From: TMP-86 sp031394735
GTDB taxonomy: Bacteria; Pseudomonadota; Gammaproteobacteria; Steroidobacterales; Steroidobacteraceae
Direction: 5' to 3'
NCBI GenBank assembly: GCA_031394735.1
Contig: JANMXI010000294.1
Coordinates: forward strand, 1 to 64,000
DNA length: 64,000 nucleotides
Part shown: piece by piece, positions 51,677 through 61,111 of the stretch
How positions within the stretch are numbered: the first letter of the stretch is position 1
Layout of the letters: each line of letters opens with the position of its first letter
Made by a program: the position numbers and the translations under genes
Notes under the pieces: generated by a model
What the model saw: the letters and a program-made list of their open reading frames with translations, nothing else
Database searches by the model: none
Told to the model about the DNA's origin: nothing

Positions 51677-53446
51677 CTAGCCTTTGAAATGCATTCCATG
51701 CAGCGCGGCGTACATACCGCCACGGGCCAGCAACTCGCGATGCGTGCCGGATTCGACGATGCGGCCCTGATCCAGCACGATGATGCGATCGGCGCTTTCC
51801 ACCGTCGACAGCCGGTGTGCAATCACCAGCGTGGTGCGTCCGCGCATGAGCACGGCCAGTTCCGCCTGCACGCGCCGCTCGGATTCGTTGTCCAGCGCAG
51901 CGGTCGCCTCGTCGAGCACAAGCACCGGAGCATCCTTGAGCAAGGCGCGCGCGATGGAAATGCGCTGCCGTTGCCCGCCGGAAAAATTCTGGCCCCGGTC
52001 CGACAGCACAGAATCGAAGCCGTCCGGTTGCTCGGCGACGAACTCCATGACATTGGCCGCGCGCGCCGCCGCTTCCAGATCGGCCTGGGTCTTGCCGACG
52101 GCATTGAAGGCGATGTTGTTGCGGATGGTGTCGTGAAACAGAACCACTTCCTGACTGACCACACTGATCTGCTCGCGAAGATCATGCAGCCGGTACTCAC
52201 GTACATCTACGCCGTCGAGCAGCACTGACCCGCTCCGGACGTCGTAGAAGCGCGGCACCAGATTCACCAGCGTGGACTTGCCGCTGCCGGATGGACCGAC
52301 GATGGCCACGGTCTGCCCGGCCTGCACGGTAAAGCTCACATCGTTGAGCACCGGACCCTTGCCGGAGGTGTACTCGAAACAGACATTCTTGAATTCGATC
52401 TTGCCGCGTGCGCGGCTGATGGTTTGCACGCCGCCCAGATCTTCCGCCGGCTGATCCAGCAGCTCGAACACGCTCTGTCCGGCGGAAATGCCCTGCTGCA
52501 AGGGACCGCTGACATTGACCAGACGTCTCAAGGGTGCGGTGATCAACATCAAGGCGGTGAGGAATCCCAGAAACGCGTCCACCTGCATGCTGTGTGCAAA
52601 GACCTGCCGGATGGCGACGTACAACACACTGGCAAGTCCGGTGGCGGCAATCAACTGCACCACCGGGTTGCTGACGGCCTGCGCGCGCACCAGCTTCATG
52701 TTCATCGAGCGGTTGTGCTCGTTGACCGCTTCGAATCGCGCGGATTGATGCTCCTGCGCATTGAAGATCTTGATCAGCCGATGTGCATCGATGGACTCCT
52801 TCGCCACCCGTGTCACATCGCCCATGGAGTTCTGAATGCGGGTGCTGTAGCGGCGGAACAATCGGTTGGCGGTCTGCATCAGCCAGGCGATGGCCGGCGC
52901 CGCCAGCAAGCTGAACGCAGCGAGACGCCAGTTCATGATGAAGATGGTGATGAGCAGGCCGACGATGGTCAGACTGTCGCGGATCATCGAGATCGCAGCG
53001 TTGGTCGCCGCCGCCGCCACCAACTCGATGTTGTAGGTCAGCTTGGAGAGCATGTGGCCGGATTGCTGCTGATCCAGATACGCGCTGGGCAGACGCAGGT
53101 AATGCGAAAAGACTTCCTGCCGCAGACTCTTGACGACTTGTCGGCCCACCCAACCGGGGAAGTAGTTGGAAACGAAATCGCCGATACCCCGAAACAGGAA
53201 CAACACCACCACGCCACCGGGGATGAGCCAGAGGATCTGCGGATTTTGTTGGACGAAGGCGCCGCGCAGAAACACCTGCACCAGCCACGCAAGCGCCGAC
53301 TCGGTCGCGGCGAACATGATCATGCCGCAGACACCGATCAGAAACGGTCCGATGTAGGGAAGCGCATAGCGCAGCAGGCGCCTATAGATCAGCCAGGCAT
53401 CGTCGTCGAGCGCAGGTTTGGATCGCGACCCGCGCGGCAGCTTCAA
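51677..53446 (-). CDS. msbA: Lipid A export ABC transporter MsbA
   Basis: 589 residues: six membrane helices (about 25-300), then the ATPase domain with Walker A VGPSGSGKSTLVNL, signature NFSGGQRQRISIARALL, Walker B VLVLDEATAALD and H-loop VIAHRLSTVESAD. It flips lipid A-core across the inner membrane. TTG 53446 overlaps the exbD stop; there is no ATG before the first helix. Operon with lpxK fits the conserved order. Confidence 0.95.
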   Translation of the reverse strand: MKLPRGSRSKPALDDDAWLIYRRLLRYALPYIGPFLIGVCGMIMFAATESALAWLVQVFLRGAFVQQNPQILWLIPGGVVVLFLFRGIGDFVSNYFPGWVGRQVVKSLRQEVFSHYLRLPSAYLDQQQSGHMLSKLTYNIELVAAAATNAAISMIRDSLTIVGLLITIFIMNWRLAAFSLLAAPAIAWLMQTANRLFRRYSTRIQNSMGDVTRVAKESIDAHRLIKIFNAQEHQSARFEAVNEHNRSMNMKLVRAQAVSNPVVQLIAATGLASVLYVAIRQVFAHSMQVDAFLGFLTALMLITAPLRRLVNVSGPLQQGISAGQSVFELLDQPAEDLGGVQTISRARGKIEFKNVCFEYTSGKGPVLNDVSFTVQAGQTVAIVGPSGSGKSTLVNLVPRFYDVRSGSVLLDGVDVREYRLHDLREQISVVSQEVVLFHDTIRNNIAFNAVGKTQADLEAAARAANVMEFVAEQPDGFDSVLSDRGQNFSGGQRQRISIARALLKDAPVLVLDEATAALDNESERRVQAELAVLMRGRTTLVIAHRLSTVESADRIIVLDQGRIVESGTHRELLARGGMYAALHGMHFKG

Positions 53447-53865
53447 GGCGTCGACTCGGGTGTAATCGTGGCAATGTTCAATTGCGCAAATCCCAAGCGG
53501 CCGGCGATGTCCATGGCGGTCACCACCGCCTGATGCGTGGCCCGCGCATCGGCACGAATGGTCAACGGTCCGCGGGTTGTGCCCGCCTCTTTCAGCAGCG
53601 CGGCGCGTAGCGTGTCCGGACTGTTGTTGATCAGCGTACGCTCGTTGACGCGATAGGCGCCATCGGCGGTCACGGTGACCGTGAGCGGGGTCTGCTGCGT
53701 GGCCGTCACCGGCGCCTCATTGGCCTGCGGCAGACGCACCGTCATGCGGCCTTCCTGCTGAAAGGTGCTCGACACCATGAAGAAGACCAGCAGCACCAAC
53801 AACACGTCGATCAGCGAAATCAGATTGATCTCCGGATCCTCGCGATGCTTCGGTCGCAGATTCAC
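53443..53865 (-). CDS. exbD: ExbD/TolR-family biopolymer transport protein
   Basis: 140 residues: one membrane helix with the functional aspartate (INLISLIDVLLVLLVFFMVSSTF), then a periplasmic domain (RMTVRLPQANEAP ... LTIRADARATHQAVVTAMDIAGRLG). With ExbB it converts proton flow to mechanical work for TonB- or Tol-like partners. GTG 53865 overlaps the exbB stop (GTGA). Confidence 0.93.
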   Translation of the reverse strand: MNLRPKHREDPEINLISLIDVLLVLLVFFMVSSTFQQEGRMTVRLPQANEAPVTATQQTPLTVTVTADGAYRVNERTLINNSPDTLRAALLKEAGTTRGPLTIRADARATHQAVVTAMDIAGRLGFAQLNIATITPESTP

Positions 53866-54488
53866 GCGTCGCTCCGCCGCACCTGTCCCTGATCATCGAG
53901 GGCATCGACCAGTTTCATGGCCTCTTTTTCCATCTGCACCACCAGGCGCTCCACCTTGCCGCGCAGAAAGCGATAGGCGATGAGGGAGGGGATGGCGACC
54001 GTCAACCCAGCCGCGGTGGTGATCAGTGCCTCACCGATGCCGCCGGACAGAATGCGTGGGTCGCCGACCCCGTGCGCCGTGATCGCATTGAAGGCGTGGA
54101 TGATGCCCATGACGGTACCGAGCAGACCGAGCAACGGCGTGACGGCGGCAATCGTGCCCAGGGTATTCAAGAATCGCTCCAGCTCCTGCACGACGTGCCG
54201 GCCACTGTCTTCGAGTCTTTCCATGAGCAGCGCACGCGGCTTGTGACGGTTGTTCAGACCGATGGCGAGCAGCTTGCCCAGCGGCGAGTTGCGCTCGATG
54301 GCGAGAATCAGCTTGTCATTCAACTGCTCCGCCTCAACCCATTTCCAGACCTTGTCGGCAAGATCCGCCGGAATGACGCGACTGCTCTGCAAGGTCCACA
54401 GGCGTTCCAGGATGATGGCCACCGCCGCGACCGAGCATAGAATGATCGGCCACATAAAGCCGCCGCCCGCCCGGATGATCTCCCACAT
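53862..54488 (-). CDS. exbB: ExbB/TolQ-family proton channel protein
   Basis: 208 residues, three helices: MWPIILCSVAAVAIILERLW, TLGTIAAVTPLLGLLGTVMGIIHAFNAI, and GIGEALITTAAGLTVAIPSLIAYRFL, all hallmark ExbB/TolQ segments. It heads the exbD-msbA-lpxK-ycaR-kdsB run with ATG 54488. The order is conserved in gammaproteobacteria. Its tie to lipid A export is unexplained; no tonB gene is close. Confidence 0.93.
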   Translation of the reverse strand: MWEIIRAGGGFMWPIILCSVAAVAIILERLWTLQSSRVIPADLADKVWKWVEAEQLNDKLILAIERNSPLGKLLAIGLNNRHKPRALLMERLEDSGRHVVQELERFLNTLGTIAAVTPLLGLLGTVMGIIHAFNAITAHGVGDPRILSGGIGEALITTAAGLTVAIPSLIAYRFLRGKVERLVVQMEKEAMKLVDALDDQGQVRRSDA

Positions 54489-54559
54489 TGAAGCCTCGTC
54501 TTAACTTTCAACCAATTTGTCGCGCATGATACTAGAGCCCGTTTCACAAGTATCCGTGC

Positions 54560-56815
54560 TCATTTCGCGGTCCAATAACGTGGATTTGTCAAGCGCTCGC
54601 CTCTGCCGAAGCTGACCGATCCGTCCGCGCGGCTGCGCAAGGTCATGGCGCCATCCAGCGACACCTGCCGCACCTGCGCGCCGGCCGCCTGCCAGCGCGC
54701 GATGACCTCGGGCTGCGGATAGCCAAAGCGATTCAGATGCGCGGCCGCGACCACCGCCCAGCGCGCACGCACGGCCCGTACGAAGCCTGGCGCGGAGGAC
54801 AGATGGCTGCCGCGCGCAGGCACGATGACGAGGCTCGCGGGCCATACCGCAGCCTTGTTCAGCAATGCGCCTTCCGCTGCCTGCGCCGGATCGCCCGGGA
54901 TCAATACTGACGCCCACCGGTTGCCGAGCCATACCACGCAGGAGGCGTCCCGCCCGCCGCCTTGCGCATCCGCCGGCGCCAGCACGCGGACGGCGACCCC
55001 GTCGAGATCGAAGCGTTGACCGGCGATGCACGGCGCCTGTGAATCGCCGCCACCAATGGTTTGCGCGACGGGGAGTTCCCGGAACAGTGAATCGACTCCG
55101 GCTGCGTTGACGGCGTCGACGTGGCTCAAAACCAGCAGATCGACCCGGTCGCGGCCCCGCCATCGCAAGTACGGCAGCAGCACCGATGCACTGACATCGA
55201 CGCCCGCGTTCCCGCCGGCGCTGCGGTAATAGACGACCGTCGACTGCGACGTGAGCAGCACGCTGAGCAGCGCATCGCCGGCATCGAGGATCGCAAAATC
55301 AAACTCCTGCCGTTGCAGCACGGGCGCCGGCCACACGAAGACACTCATTGCGGCGACCGCGGCGATACAACGCCAATGCCACACGGGGATCAGACACAAG
55401 GCCATCGCTGCAAAGGCGGTCAACAGGGCGAGACTGAGCGGCAGATCGGGCGTCCACAGTTGTGCCGCCTGCCAATGGCCGGCGGCGCGCAGCAACGGCC
55501 AGAGCGCATCCAGACGGGTCGCCAAATGTTGAATGATCCACTGCCCCAGATCCGGCAGCAGCGGCGCGAGCGATGCCGCGAGGAGGATGGCGGGCACCAG
55601 AATCAATCCCGCCGCGGGGATGGCAAACAGGTTCACCAGTGGAGCAATCAACGAGGTCTGAGCAAAGCAATACAGGCTGATCGGCAGCACGACCATCGAC
55701 ACGCCGAGCTGCATACGCAGTTCCTGGCGCCAGCGCGCGACCGGCGCTGCGTCGTTGCCGAGCATGAAAATCCACGCCACGGTGACGAACGACAGCCAGA
55801 AACCGGGCTGCAGCGGTGCGGTCGGATCCAGCAGCAGCACGGCCAACAGTGCCAGACTCAGGGTGTGCGAAGCGCCGAGTCGACGCGCACGCATCCGCGC
55901 GACGCCCACCACGGCAATCATCAGCGCAGTACGCTGTGTGGGAATCGAAAAGCCGGCGAGCAGCGCGTAACCGAACGATGCAACGACAGCCGCCAGGGTG
56001 CAACTGCGTTGCGCGCCGCGCTGCAACGTGCCTGATTGCAGTCTCTGCCAGAGCGTGCGGGCCACGTAGGCCGCCAGCAAGCCGAACATGCCCACATGGG
56101 TGCCGGAGATTGCCATCAGGTGCGTGATGCCGGCCGCGCGAAACACACTCCACAGCTCCTGCGGAATGTCGGTCGTATCGCCCACCGCGAGGCCCGCGAT
56201 GACGCCCGCCGACGGACTGCCGGCCGCCCATTGCGTCAGGATACCGGCGAGGAACTGACGGATCTCCAGAACCGGCGCGCGTCCCAGTTGTGGCAGCAGC
56301 CGCGGCGTCGAGCGCAAGCTGAGACTGGCGAGTGCATCGATGCCGGCGCGTCGCCACGCACTCTCGAGATCGAAACCGCCTGGATTGCGTTGCCCGCGTG
56401 GCGTACGCAGCCTCAGACTCAACGACCAACGCTGCGCCGCACACAGGTCCGGCGGAGCGTGGTGCCAGGACACCCGCACACGACGCACGGACAGCGCCGG
56501 CTCAAGTGTCAGGATCTGCGCGTCGAAGACGCTGGAGTTGTCGCGATGCTCGATCAGCGACACGATTTCAACAGTTGCCTGCACCTCCGCGGGTTCCAGG
56601 GCGGCCGGCAAACTGTGACTCAGGTCCTGTTGCGCGCGCGCCCAGGCGTACAGAAGGCCCAGGAGGAGAAACGCAACACCTCGCAATCCTGTCCGCCAGA
56701 CAATCAGCGTCGAAATGAGCGCAGCGGCGGCACCGCCGGCCGACAAATGCGGCAATGAGGGTGCGAACTGAATCCCAGTTACGCCGATCAGTACTGCCAG
56801 CGCGTCCTTGCGCAT
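54560..56815 (-). CDS. comEC: ComEC/Rec2 DNA-uptake channel with degenerate C-terminal domain
   Basis: 751 residues. N-terminal helices and an OB-like domain are followed by the competence core (GVIAGLAVGDTTDIPQELWSVFRAAGITHLMAISGTHVG, GFSIPTQRTALMIAVVGVAR, PLQPGFWLSFVTVAWI). The C-terminal metallo-beta-lactamase-like domain is present in outline but altered. The usual D-x-GQG is LDAGDA, the usual SH-x-D-x-DH-x-GG is SHVDAVNAAG, and the usual HHGS is ARGS. ComEC carries single-stranded DNA into the cytoplasm during transformation. ATG 56815 has GGAG ahead; a frame to 56857 lacks an RBS. Confidence 0.9.
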   Translation of the reverse strand: MRKDALAVLIGVTGIQFAPSLPHLSAGGAAAALISTLIVWRTGLRGVAFLLLGLLYAWARAQQDLSHSLPAALEPAEVQATVEIVSLIEHRDNSSVFDAQILTLEPALSVRRVRVSWHHAPPDLCAAQRWSLSLRLRTPRGQRNPGGFDLESAWRRAGIDALASLSLRSTPRLLPQLGRAPVLEIRQFLAGILTQWAAGSPSAGVIAGLAVGDTTDIPQELWSVFRAAGITHLMAISGTHVGMFGLLAAYVARTLWQRLQSGTLQRGAQRSCTLAAVVASFGYALLAGFSIPTQRTALMIAVVGVARMRARRLGASHTLSLALLAVLLLDPTAPLQPGFWLSFVTVAWIFMLGNDAAPVARWRQELRMQLGVSMVVLPISLYCFAQTSLIAPLVNLFAIPAAGLILVPAILLAASLAPLLPDLGQWIIQHLATRLDALWPLLRAAGHWQAAQLWTPDLPLSLALLTAFAAMALCLIPVWHWRCIAAVAAMSVFVWPAPVLQRQEFDFAILDAGDALLSVLLTSQSTVVYYRSAGGNAGVDVSASVLLPYLRWRGRDRVDLLVLSHVDAVNAAGVDSLFRELPVAQTIGGGDSQAPCIAGQRFDLDGVAVRVLAPADAQGGGRDASCVVWLGNRWASVLIPGDPAQAAEGALLNKAAVWPASLVIVPARGSHLSSAPGFVRAVRARWAVVAAAHLNRFGYPQPEVIARWQAAGAQVRQVSLDGAMTLRSRADGSVSFGRGERLTNPRYWTAK

Positions 56816-56874
56816 GTGTCTCCGCGTTGTGGAACCGGCATAATGCCGGGGAGTCATTCGAGAATATCGATCGT

Positions 56875-57423
56875 ATGCGACGCTGGCTGAAACGCATTAC
56901 CCCCCAACGTGATCTGCTGGAAAAGCGGTGGTTCCTGCGTCCCTTTGCCAAAACCCTGCTCGACCCGTGCTGCTGGACGTTCAACCGGCACACCGTCGCG
57001 CGCGCTTTCGCGGTGGGCCTGTTCATCGCCTTCATTCCGCCCACGCCATTGCTGCCGCTGCATTTCATCTGCTGCGCCATCTTCGGCGTGGCATTGCGGC
57101 TGAATCTGCCGATTCTGTTTGCCACCGTGTTCGTGAGCAACCCGTTTACCTGGGTGCCGCAGGTCATGGCCTCGATCTGGGTCGGCGCGAAACTGCTCGG
57201 CCTGGACTTGGAGCCCCTGATCCAGATGTTCAAGCACAAAGGCTTCAGCCACGAAATGCACGCATTGTGGGGTCCGCTGCTGCTGGGCGCGCTGGTGCTC
57301 GGTGCCCTCGCCGCTGGTATCGGCTACATGTTGGCGCAGGGACTGTGGCGCGCCCGCGTGATCTATCTTCTGCGCCGCCGGCGCTCGCAATCAAGCTGCA
57401 AATCAAACATTTTCGACCAGTAA
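56875..57423 (+). CDS. DUF2062 membrane protein
   Basis: 182 residues. The family block is TVARAFAVGLFIAFIPPTPLLPLHFICCAIFGVALRLNLP, and FVSNPFTWVPQVMASIWVGAKLLG holds the conserved NP-(FL)-T motif. A last helix is GPLLLGALVLGALAAGIGYM, with a basic tail. Function unknown. Divergent from comEC; its end overlaps the lolD end by 21 bp on opposite strands. Confidence 0.85.
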   Translation: MRRWLKRITPQRDLLEKRWFLRPFAKTLLDPCCWTFNRHTVARAFAVGLFIAFIPPTPLLPLHFICCAIFGVALRLNLPILFATVFVSNPFTWVPQVMASIWVGAKLLGLDLEPLIQMFKHKGFSHEMHALWGPLLLGALVLGALAAGIGYMLAQGLWRARVIYLLRRRRSQSSCKSNIFDQ

Positions 57424-58095
57424 TCCATCGCTCAAGGTGAGCACGCGGTCCAGCCGTGCCGCCAGGCGCTCATCATGCGTCACGATCACGAGGCTGGTTC
57501 CCAGCTCGCGATTCAACTCCAGCATCAATTCGAACACTTGCGCCGCATTCGCGCCGTCCAGATTGCCGGTGGGTTCATCGGCGAGAATCAATCCGGGTCG
57601 TGTCACCAACGCCCGGGCAACCGCGGCGCGCTGGCGTTCGCCTCCCGACAATTGCGAAGGGCGATGCGTCAGTCTCGCGCCGAGGCCCACACGCGTCAGA
57701 ATCTCCGCTGCCTGCGCGCGCGCGGCCTGCGCAGGCAGGCGCCGCACCAGCAGCGGCATGGCGACGTTTTCCAGCGCCGAGAACTCCGGCAGCAGATGAT
57801 GGAACTGATACACGAAGCCGACGGCACGATTGCGTAAATTGCCGCGCTCGGTGTCGCTGAGTGCATTCATCTGCAAACCGGCGATACTCACCGTACCGCG
57901 CGTCGGCAAATCCAACCCGCCCAACACCTGCAGCAGCGTGGTCTTCCCAGACCCGGAAGCGCCGACGATGGCGATACGTTCGCCACGGCGCACACTGATC
58001 GAGGCGCCGCGCAATACGGTCAGCACCGTCTGCCCCTGCACGAATTCTTTTACCAGGTCGCTTCCAGCCAATACCAGTTCAGTTGAGTCGGTCAC
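57403..58095 (-). CDS. lolD: LolD, ATPase of the lipoprotein-releasing system
   Basis: 230 residues: Walker A IVGASGSGKTTLLQVL, Q-loop FVYQFHHLLPEFSALENVAMPLLVRR (LolD-typical), signature LSGGERQRAAVARAL, Walker B LILADEPTGNLD, H-loop VIVTHDERLAARLD. Powers extraction of lipoproteins from the inner membrane for transfer to LolA. Third gene of lolC-lolE-lolD, 30 bp after lolE. Confidence 0.95.
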   Translation of the reverse strand: MTDSTELVLAGSDLVKEFVQGQTVLTVLRGASISVRRGERIAIVGASGSGKTTLLQVLGGLDLPTRGTVSIAGLQMNALSDTERGNLRNRAVGFVYQFHHLLPEFSALENVAMPLLVRRLPAQAARAQAAEILTRVGLGARLTHRPSQLSGGERQRAAVARALVTRPGLILADEPTGNLDGANAAQVFELMLELNRELGTSLVIVTHDERLAARLDRVLTLSDGLLVENV

Positions 58096-58125
58096 GACAA
58101 TTTCAGATTCCTACAGGTTGCGGCG

Positions 58126-59376
58126 CTAATCATTGCGCAATGATTCGGCAGGCAGCAAACGCGCCGCCGACCAGGCCGGATACAGAGTGGACAACAAGCC
58201 CAGCGCAAACGCCACGCCGCAGATCTTCAGGATATCGTACAAACGCATGTGAGCCGGCAGATCGCTCATGAAGTACACCTTGGCATCCAGGAACTTCACG
58301 CCCAGCAGGCTTTCCAGCCCGTGCACCAGCGACTGCAGGTTGGTTGCGATCAGCGCACCCAGGCAGACACCGCCGAGGATGCCGACCAGCCCGATCAAGC
58401 TGCCCTGCACGACGAAGATCGACAAGATGCTGTTGGGGGAGGCGCCGAAGGTGCGCAGGATGGCGATGTCGCGCCGTTTGTCCTTCACCACCATCACCAT
58501 GGTCGAGACGATATTGAAGGCGGCGACGCCGACGACCAGCGATAGAATCACGAACAGGATCCGCTTGGTGATCTCGATGGAGCGGAAGAAGTTCACGTGG
58601 CGGCGCGTCCAGTCCTCGACGTAAAACCCACCGCCCAGCGCTGTCGCCAGATTGCGAACGACACGCGGCGCGGCGTACAGGTCGTGGACACTCAGACGGA
58701 TGCCGCTGACGGCATCGCCCATCTGCAGCAGGCGCGCCGCGTCCGGCATTGCCAGCATCGCGATGCGATGGTCGTACTCGTACATGCCGACGGACAGGAT
58801 GCCGCTTAACGTGAAACTGCGCATGCGCGGCAACACGCCCACCGGCGTGACATTGCCCTGCGCAACGATCAACACGACACGATCGCCGACCTTGGCACCC
58901 AATTCATCGGCCAGCGCCTTGCCCAGAATGATCTTGTAGCCGCCGGGGCTCAGATCGGTCAGCGAACCTTGCAACAAATGCGCGCCCAGATCTGCGACTT
59001 TGGACTCCTGCTCCGGAACGACGCCGCGCATCAGCACGCCGGCAGACTTGTCGCCGAACATCACCATGCCCTGTTCTTCGATATAGACAGACGCCGCCGC
59101 GACGCCGTCGAAGCGACTCGCCTGAGCGAGTTTCGGGCGCCAGTCATCGATGCGTCCCTGCAATCCGGAGACGGTGGCATGCGCGGTGAGGCTCAGGATG
59201 CGGCTGCGCAACTCCTCTTCGAAACCATTCATCACCGACAGCACCACGATCAGCACCGCCACCCCCACCGCCAGACCCGTCATCGCGATGCCGGCAATCA
59301 TCGATACGAAGCCGCGATTTCCCGCCGAACGCAGATACCGAAATCCGATGAAGCCTTCGTACCAACCGGCCATCAT
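58126..59376 (-). CDS. lolE: LolE-type lipoprotein-release permease
   Basis: 416 residues: helix near the N-terminus (FVSMIAGIAMTGLAVGVAVLIVVLSVMNGFEEELRSRIL), a large periplasmic domain, and three C-terminal helices with a MacB/FtsX pattern (VVKDKRRDIAILRTFGASPNSILSIFVVQG) and ending WSAARLLPAESLRND. ATG 59376 overlaps the stop of the upstream paralogue. Which of the two is LolC or LolE is assigned mainly by order. Confidence 0.88.
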   Translation of the reverse strand: MMAGWYEGFIGFRYLRSAGNRGFVSMIAGIAMTGLAVGVAVLIVVLSVMNGFEEELRSRILSLTAHATVSGLQGRIDDWRPKLAQASRFDGVAAASVYIEEQGMVMFGDKSAGVLMRGVVPEQESKVADLGAHLLQGSLTDLSPGGYKIILGKALADELGAKVGDRVVLIVAQGNVTPVGVLPRMRSFTLSGILSVGMYEYDHRIAMLAMPDAARLLQMGDAVSGIRLSVHDLYAAPRVVRNLATALGGGFYVEDWTRRHVNFFRSIEITKRILFVILSLVVGVAAFNIVSTMVMVVKDKRRDIAILRTFGASPNSILSIFVVQGSLIGLVGILGGVCLGALIATNLQSLVHGLESLLGVKFLDAKVYFMSDLPAHMRLYDILKICGVAFALGLLSTLYPAWSAARLLPAESLRND

Positions 59377-60617
59377 TCGTACCGCAGGCTTTCGGCAGGA
59401 GCCGTACGCGCCGCACGCAGGGACGGATAGATGGTCGCCAGAAACGTCAGCGCCAACGCGGCAACCGATATCCACAGGACATCGCTGCCATGCAATTCAC
59501 TGGGGATACCGGCAATGTAGTACACATCCGGATCCATGATATGGAAGCCGAAGGCAGATTCGAGGAACGGCACGATGACATCGACATTGAGCGCAACACC
59601 GACGCCTCCCAACACACCCAGTGCCGTACCGATCCAGCCGATCAACACACCCTGCGTCATGAAAATGCCGAGCACACCGCGGGGTGACAGGCCCAGCGTG
59701 CGCAGGATGGCGATGTCGGTTCGCTTGTCGGTGACCACCATCACCAGCGTTGCCACGATATTGAACACGGCGACCGCGACGATGAGCAGCAGGATGATGC
59801 CCATCATGCTTTTCTCGATGCGGATGGCGCGAAAATAGGCGGCGTTCTCCTGCGTCCAATCGCGCACCTGGACGCCCGGCCCAAGTCGGGCCGCAGCGGC
59901 ACGCGCCAACACCGGCGCGCTCAACACATCCTGGAACTTCAGTCGAATGCCACCCGGCCCTGCGGCACCGCGCAAACTTTGCGCATCCTGCAGATTCACC
60001 AGCGCCAGCACACTGTCGTGTTCCTGCAGTCCCACTTCGAAAATGCCGGCCACCTCGAATTCCTGCAAACGCGGCACGATGTCGACGCCGTTGCTGCCCC
60101 GACCCGGAATCATTACCGTGACGCTATCGCCGACGCCCACTTCCAATTGATAGGCGAGCATGCGGCCAAGCACGACCCGATTGCTGCCGGGAGTCAACGC
60201 GGACAATTTTCCTTCGCGCATGGAATCGACAATGGCGGAGACGCTGGACTCCATCTGCGGTTCGATGCCGCGCACGATGCCGCCGCTCATCGACGGTGAA
60301 TGAGTGAGCATCGCATCGATGTCCAGGAACGGCGCTGCGCCAAGCAGCCCGGGGGCGCCCTGAAGCGCGGCAATGCTTTGGCGCCAATGGCCGGCGGCGG
60401 TGGCATCCAATCGCACCGTGGCATGGGCGGACAAGCTCAACAGGCGCGTCCGCAACTCGGTTTCGAAGCCGTTCATGACCGACAGGATGGTGATCAGCGC
60501 CATGACGCCGACGGCCACACCCAGGAAGGACACCCAGGTGATGAAAGAGACAAAAAAACTGTGTTCCCGGGCCCATGAGTAGCGCAGGCCGACGAACAAC
60601 GGGAGCGGTTGGAACAT
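59373..60617 (-). CDS. lolC: LolC-type lipoprotein-release permease
   Basis: 414 residues, paralogous to the downstream gene: FFVSFITWVSFLGVAVGVMALITILSVMNGFETELRTRLLSLSAHATV, a periplasmic domain that in LolC binds LolA, and VVTDKRTDIAILRTLGLSPRGVLGIFMTQG near the C-terminus. I used ATG 60617 (MFQPLPLFVGLRYSWARE, matching the family start); TTG 60626 is unlikely. First gene of the lol operon. Confidence 0.9.
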   Translation of the reverse strand: MFQPLPLFVGLRYSWAREHSFFVSFITWVSFLGVAVGVMALITILSVMNGFETELRTRLLSLSAHATVRLDATAAGHWRQSIAALQGAPGLLGAAPFLDIDAMLTHSPSMSGGIVRGIEPQMESSVSAIVDSMREGKLSALTPGSNRVVLGRMLAYQLEVGVGDSVTVMIPGRGSNGVDIVPRLQEFEVAGIFEVGLQEHDSVLALVNLQDAQSLRGAAGPGGIRLKFQDVLSAPVLARAAAARLGPGVQVRDWTQENAAYFRAIRIEKSMMGIILLLIVAVAVFNIVATLVMVVTDKRTDIAILRTLGLSPRGVLGIFMTQGVLIGWIGTALGVLGGVGVALNVDVIVPFLESAFGFHIMDPDVYYIAGIPSELHGSDVLWISVAALALTFLATIYPSLRAARTAPAESLRYE

Positions 60618-60680
60618 GTGCCGCAATTATAATTAATTCGACACTGTTAACTGCGTCATTTCCGGCATCCGGCGCCTAAA

Positions 60681-60689
60681 TGCTATAAT
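60681..60689 (+). promoter_or_regulatory. Extended -10 promoter of the small periplasmic protein gene
   Basis: TGCTATAAT: a perfect TATAAT (60684-60689) with the TGn extension, 32 bp upstream of the ATG at 60721. No convincing -35, which extended -10 promoters do not need. Confidence 0.68.
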
Positions 60690-60720
60690 CGGCGACGAAG
60701 CTCTCATTGGGAGACGAGCC

Positions 60721-61008
60721 ATGAAACATCGACCAGTCATCCTGGCGGCCCTGCTGGCCAGCCTTGCCTTCTCAGCCGCCGGGCGAGCGGAAACGATTGC
60801 CGTGGATGACAGCATCGCGATCAAGCAGCCTGGCGTTCCCAGCCCCACCCGCGGCATGACCATGCAGCAAGTGGAGTCGGCATTCGGCGCCCCTTCCGCC
60901 AAGTCAGAACCCGTCGGCAAACCCCCGATCACGCGTTGGGACTATGCCGGTTTCGCGGTCTATTTCGAGTACGATCACGTCATCCACAGTGTCGCGCTGA
61001 GCTCGTAA
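60721..61008 (+). CDS. Small periplasmic protein with BamE/OmlA-like domain
   Basis: 95 residues. Signal peptide (PVILAALLASLAFSAAGRAE), then MTMQQVESAFGAPSAKSEPVG and RWDYAGFAVYFEYDHVIHSVAL. The G-M-(T)-x-x-V-x-x-x-(F/L)-G-x-P ... W-x-Y pattern resembles BamE/SmpA-OmlA folds, but no lipobox is present. Function unknown. GGGAG lies 8 bases before the ATG, and the gene has its own promoter and terminator. Confidence 0.75.
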   Translation: MKHRPVILAALLASLAFSAAGRAETIAVDDSIAIKQPGVPSPTRGMTMQQVESAFGAPSAKSEPVGKPPITRWDYAGFAVYFEYDHVIHSVALSS

Positions 61009-61064
61009 AAAACAACAGCTCGCGCGTTTCGCCGATCGCGTAAACTTCAAAATTCCTTAAAGCC

Positions 61065-61111
61065 GCCCTTCCGCGCCTGTCAGCTGCGCGGCGGGCATTT
61101 TTTGTTTTTTT
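61065..61111 (+). terminator. Terminator between the small periplasmic gene and mfd
   Basis: CCGCGC (61071-61076) pairs with GCGCGG (61086-61091), and GCCC (61065-61068) with GGGC (61093-61096) across a small bulge. Then T6-G-T7 follows (61098-61111). The mfd ATG comes 13 bp later. Confidence 0.65.

Noticed and set aside
55299..56444. A 381-codon alternative frame inside comEC
   Set aside because: comEC has intact competence motifs in its own frame; the other is Arg/Gly/Ala-rich with none.
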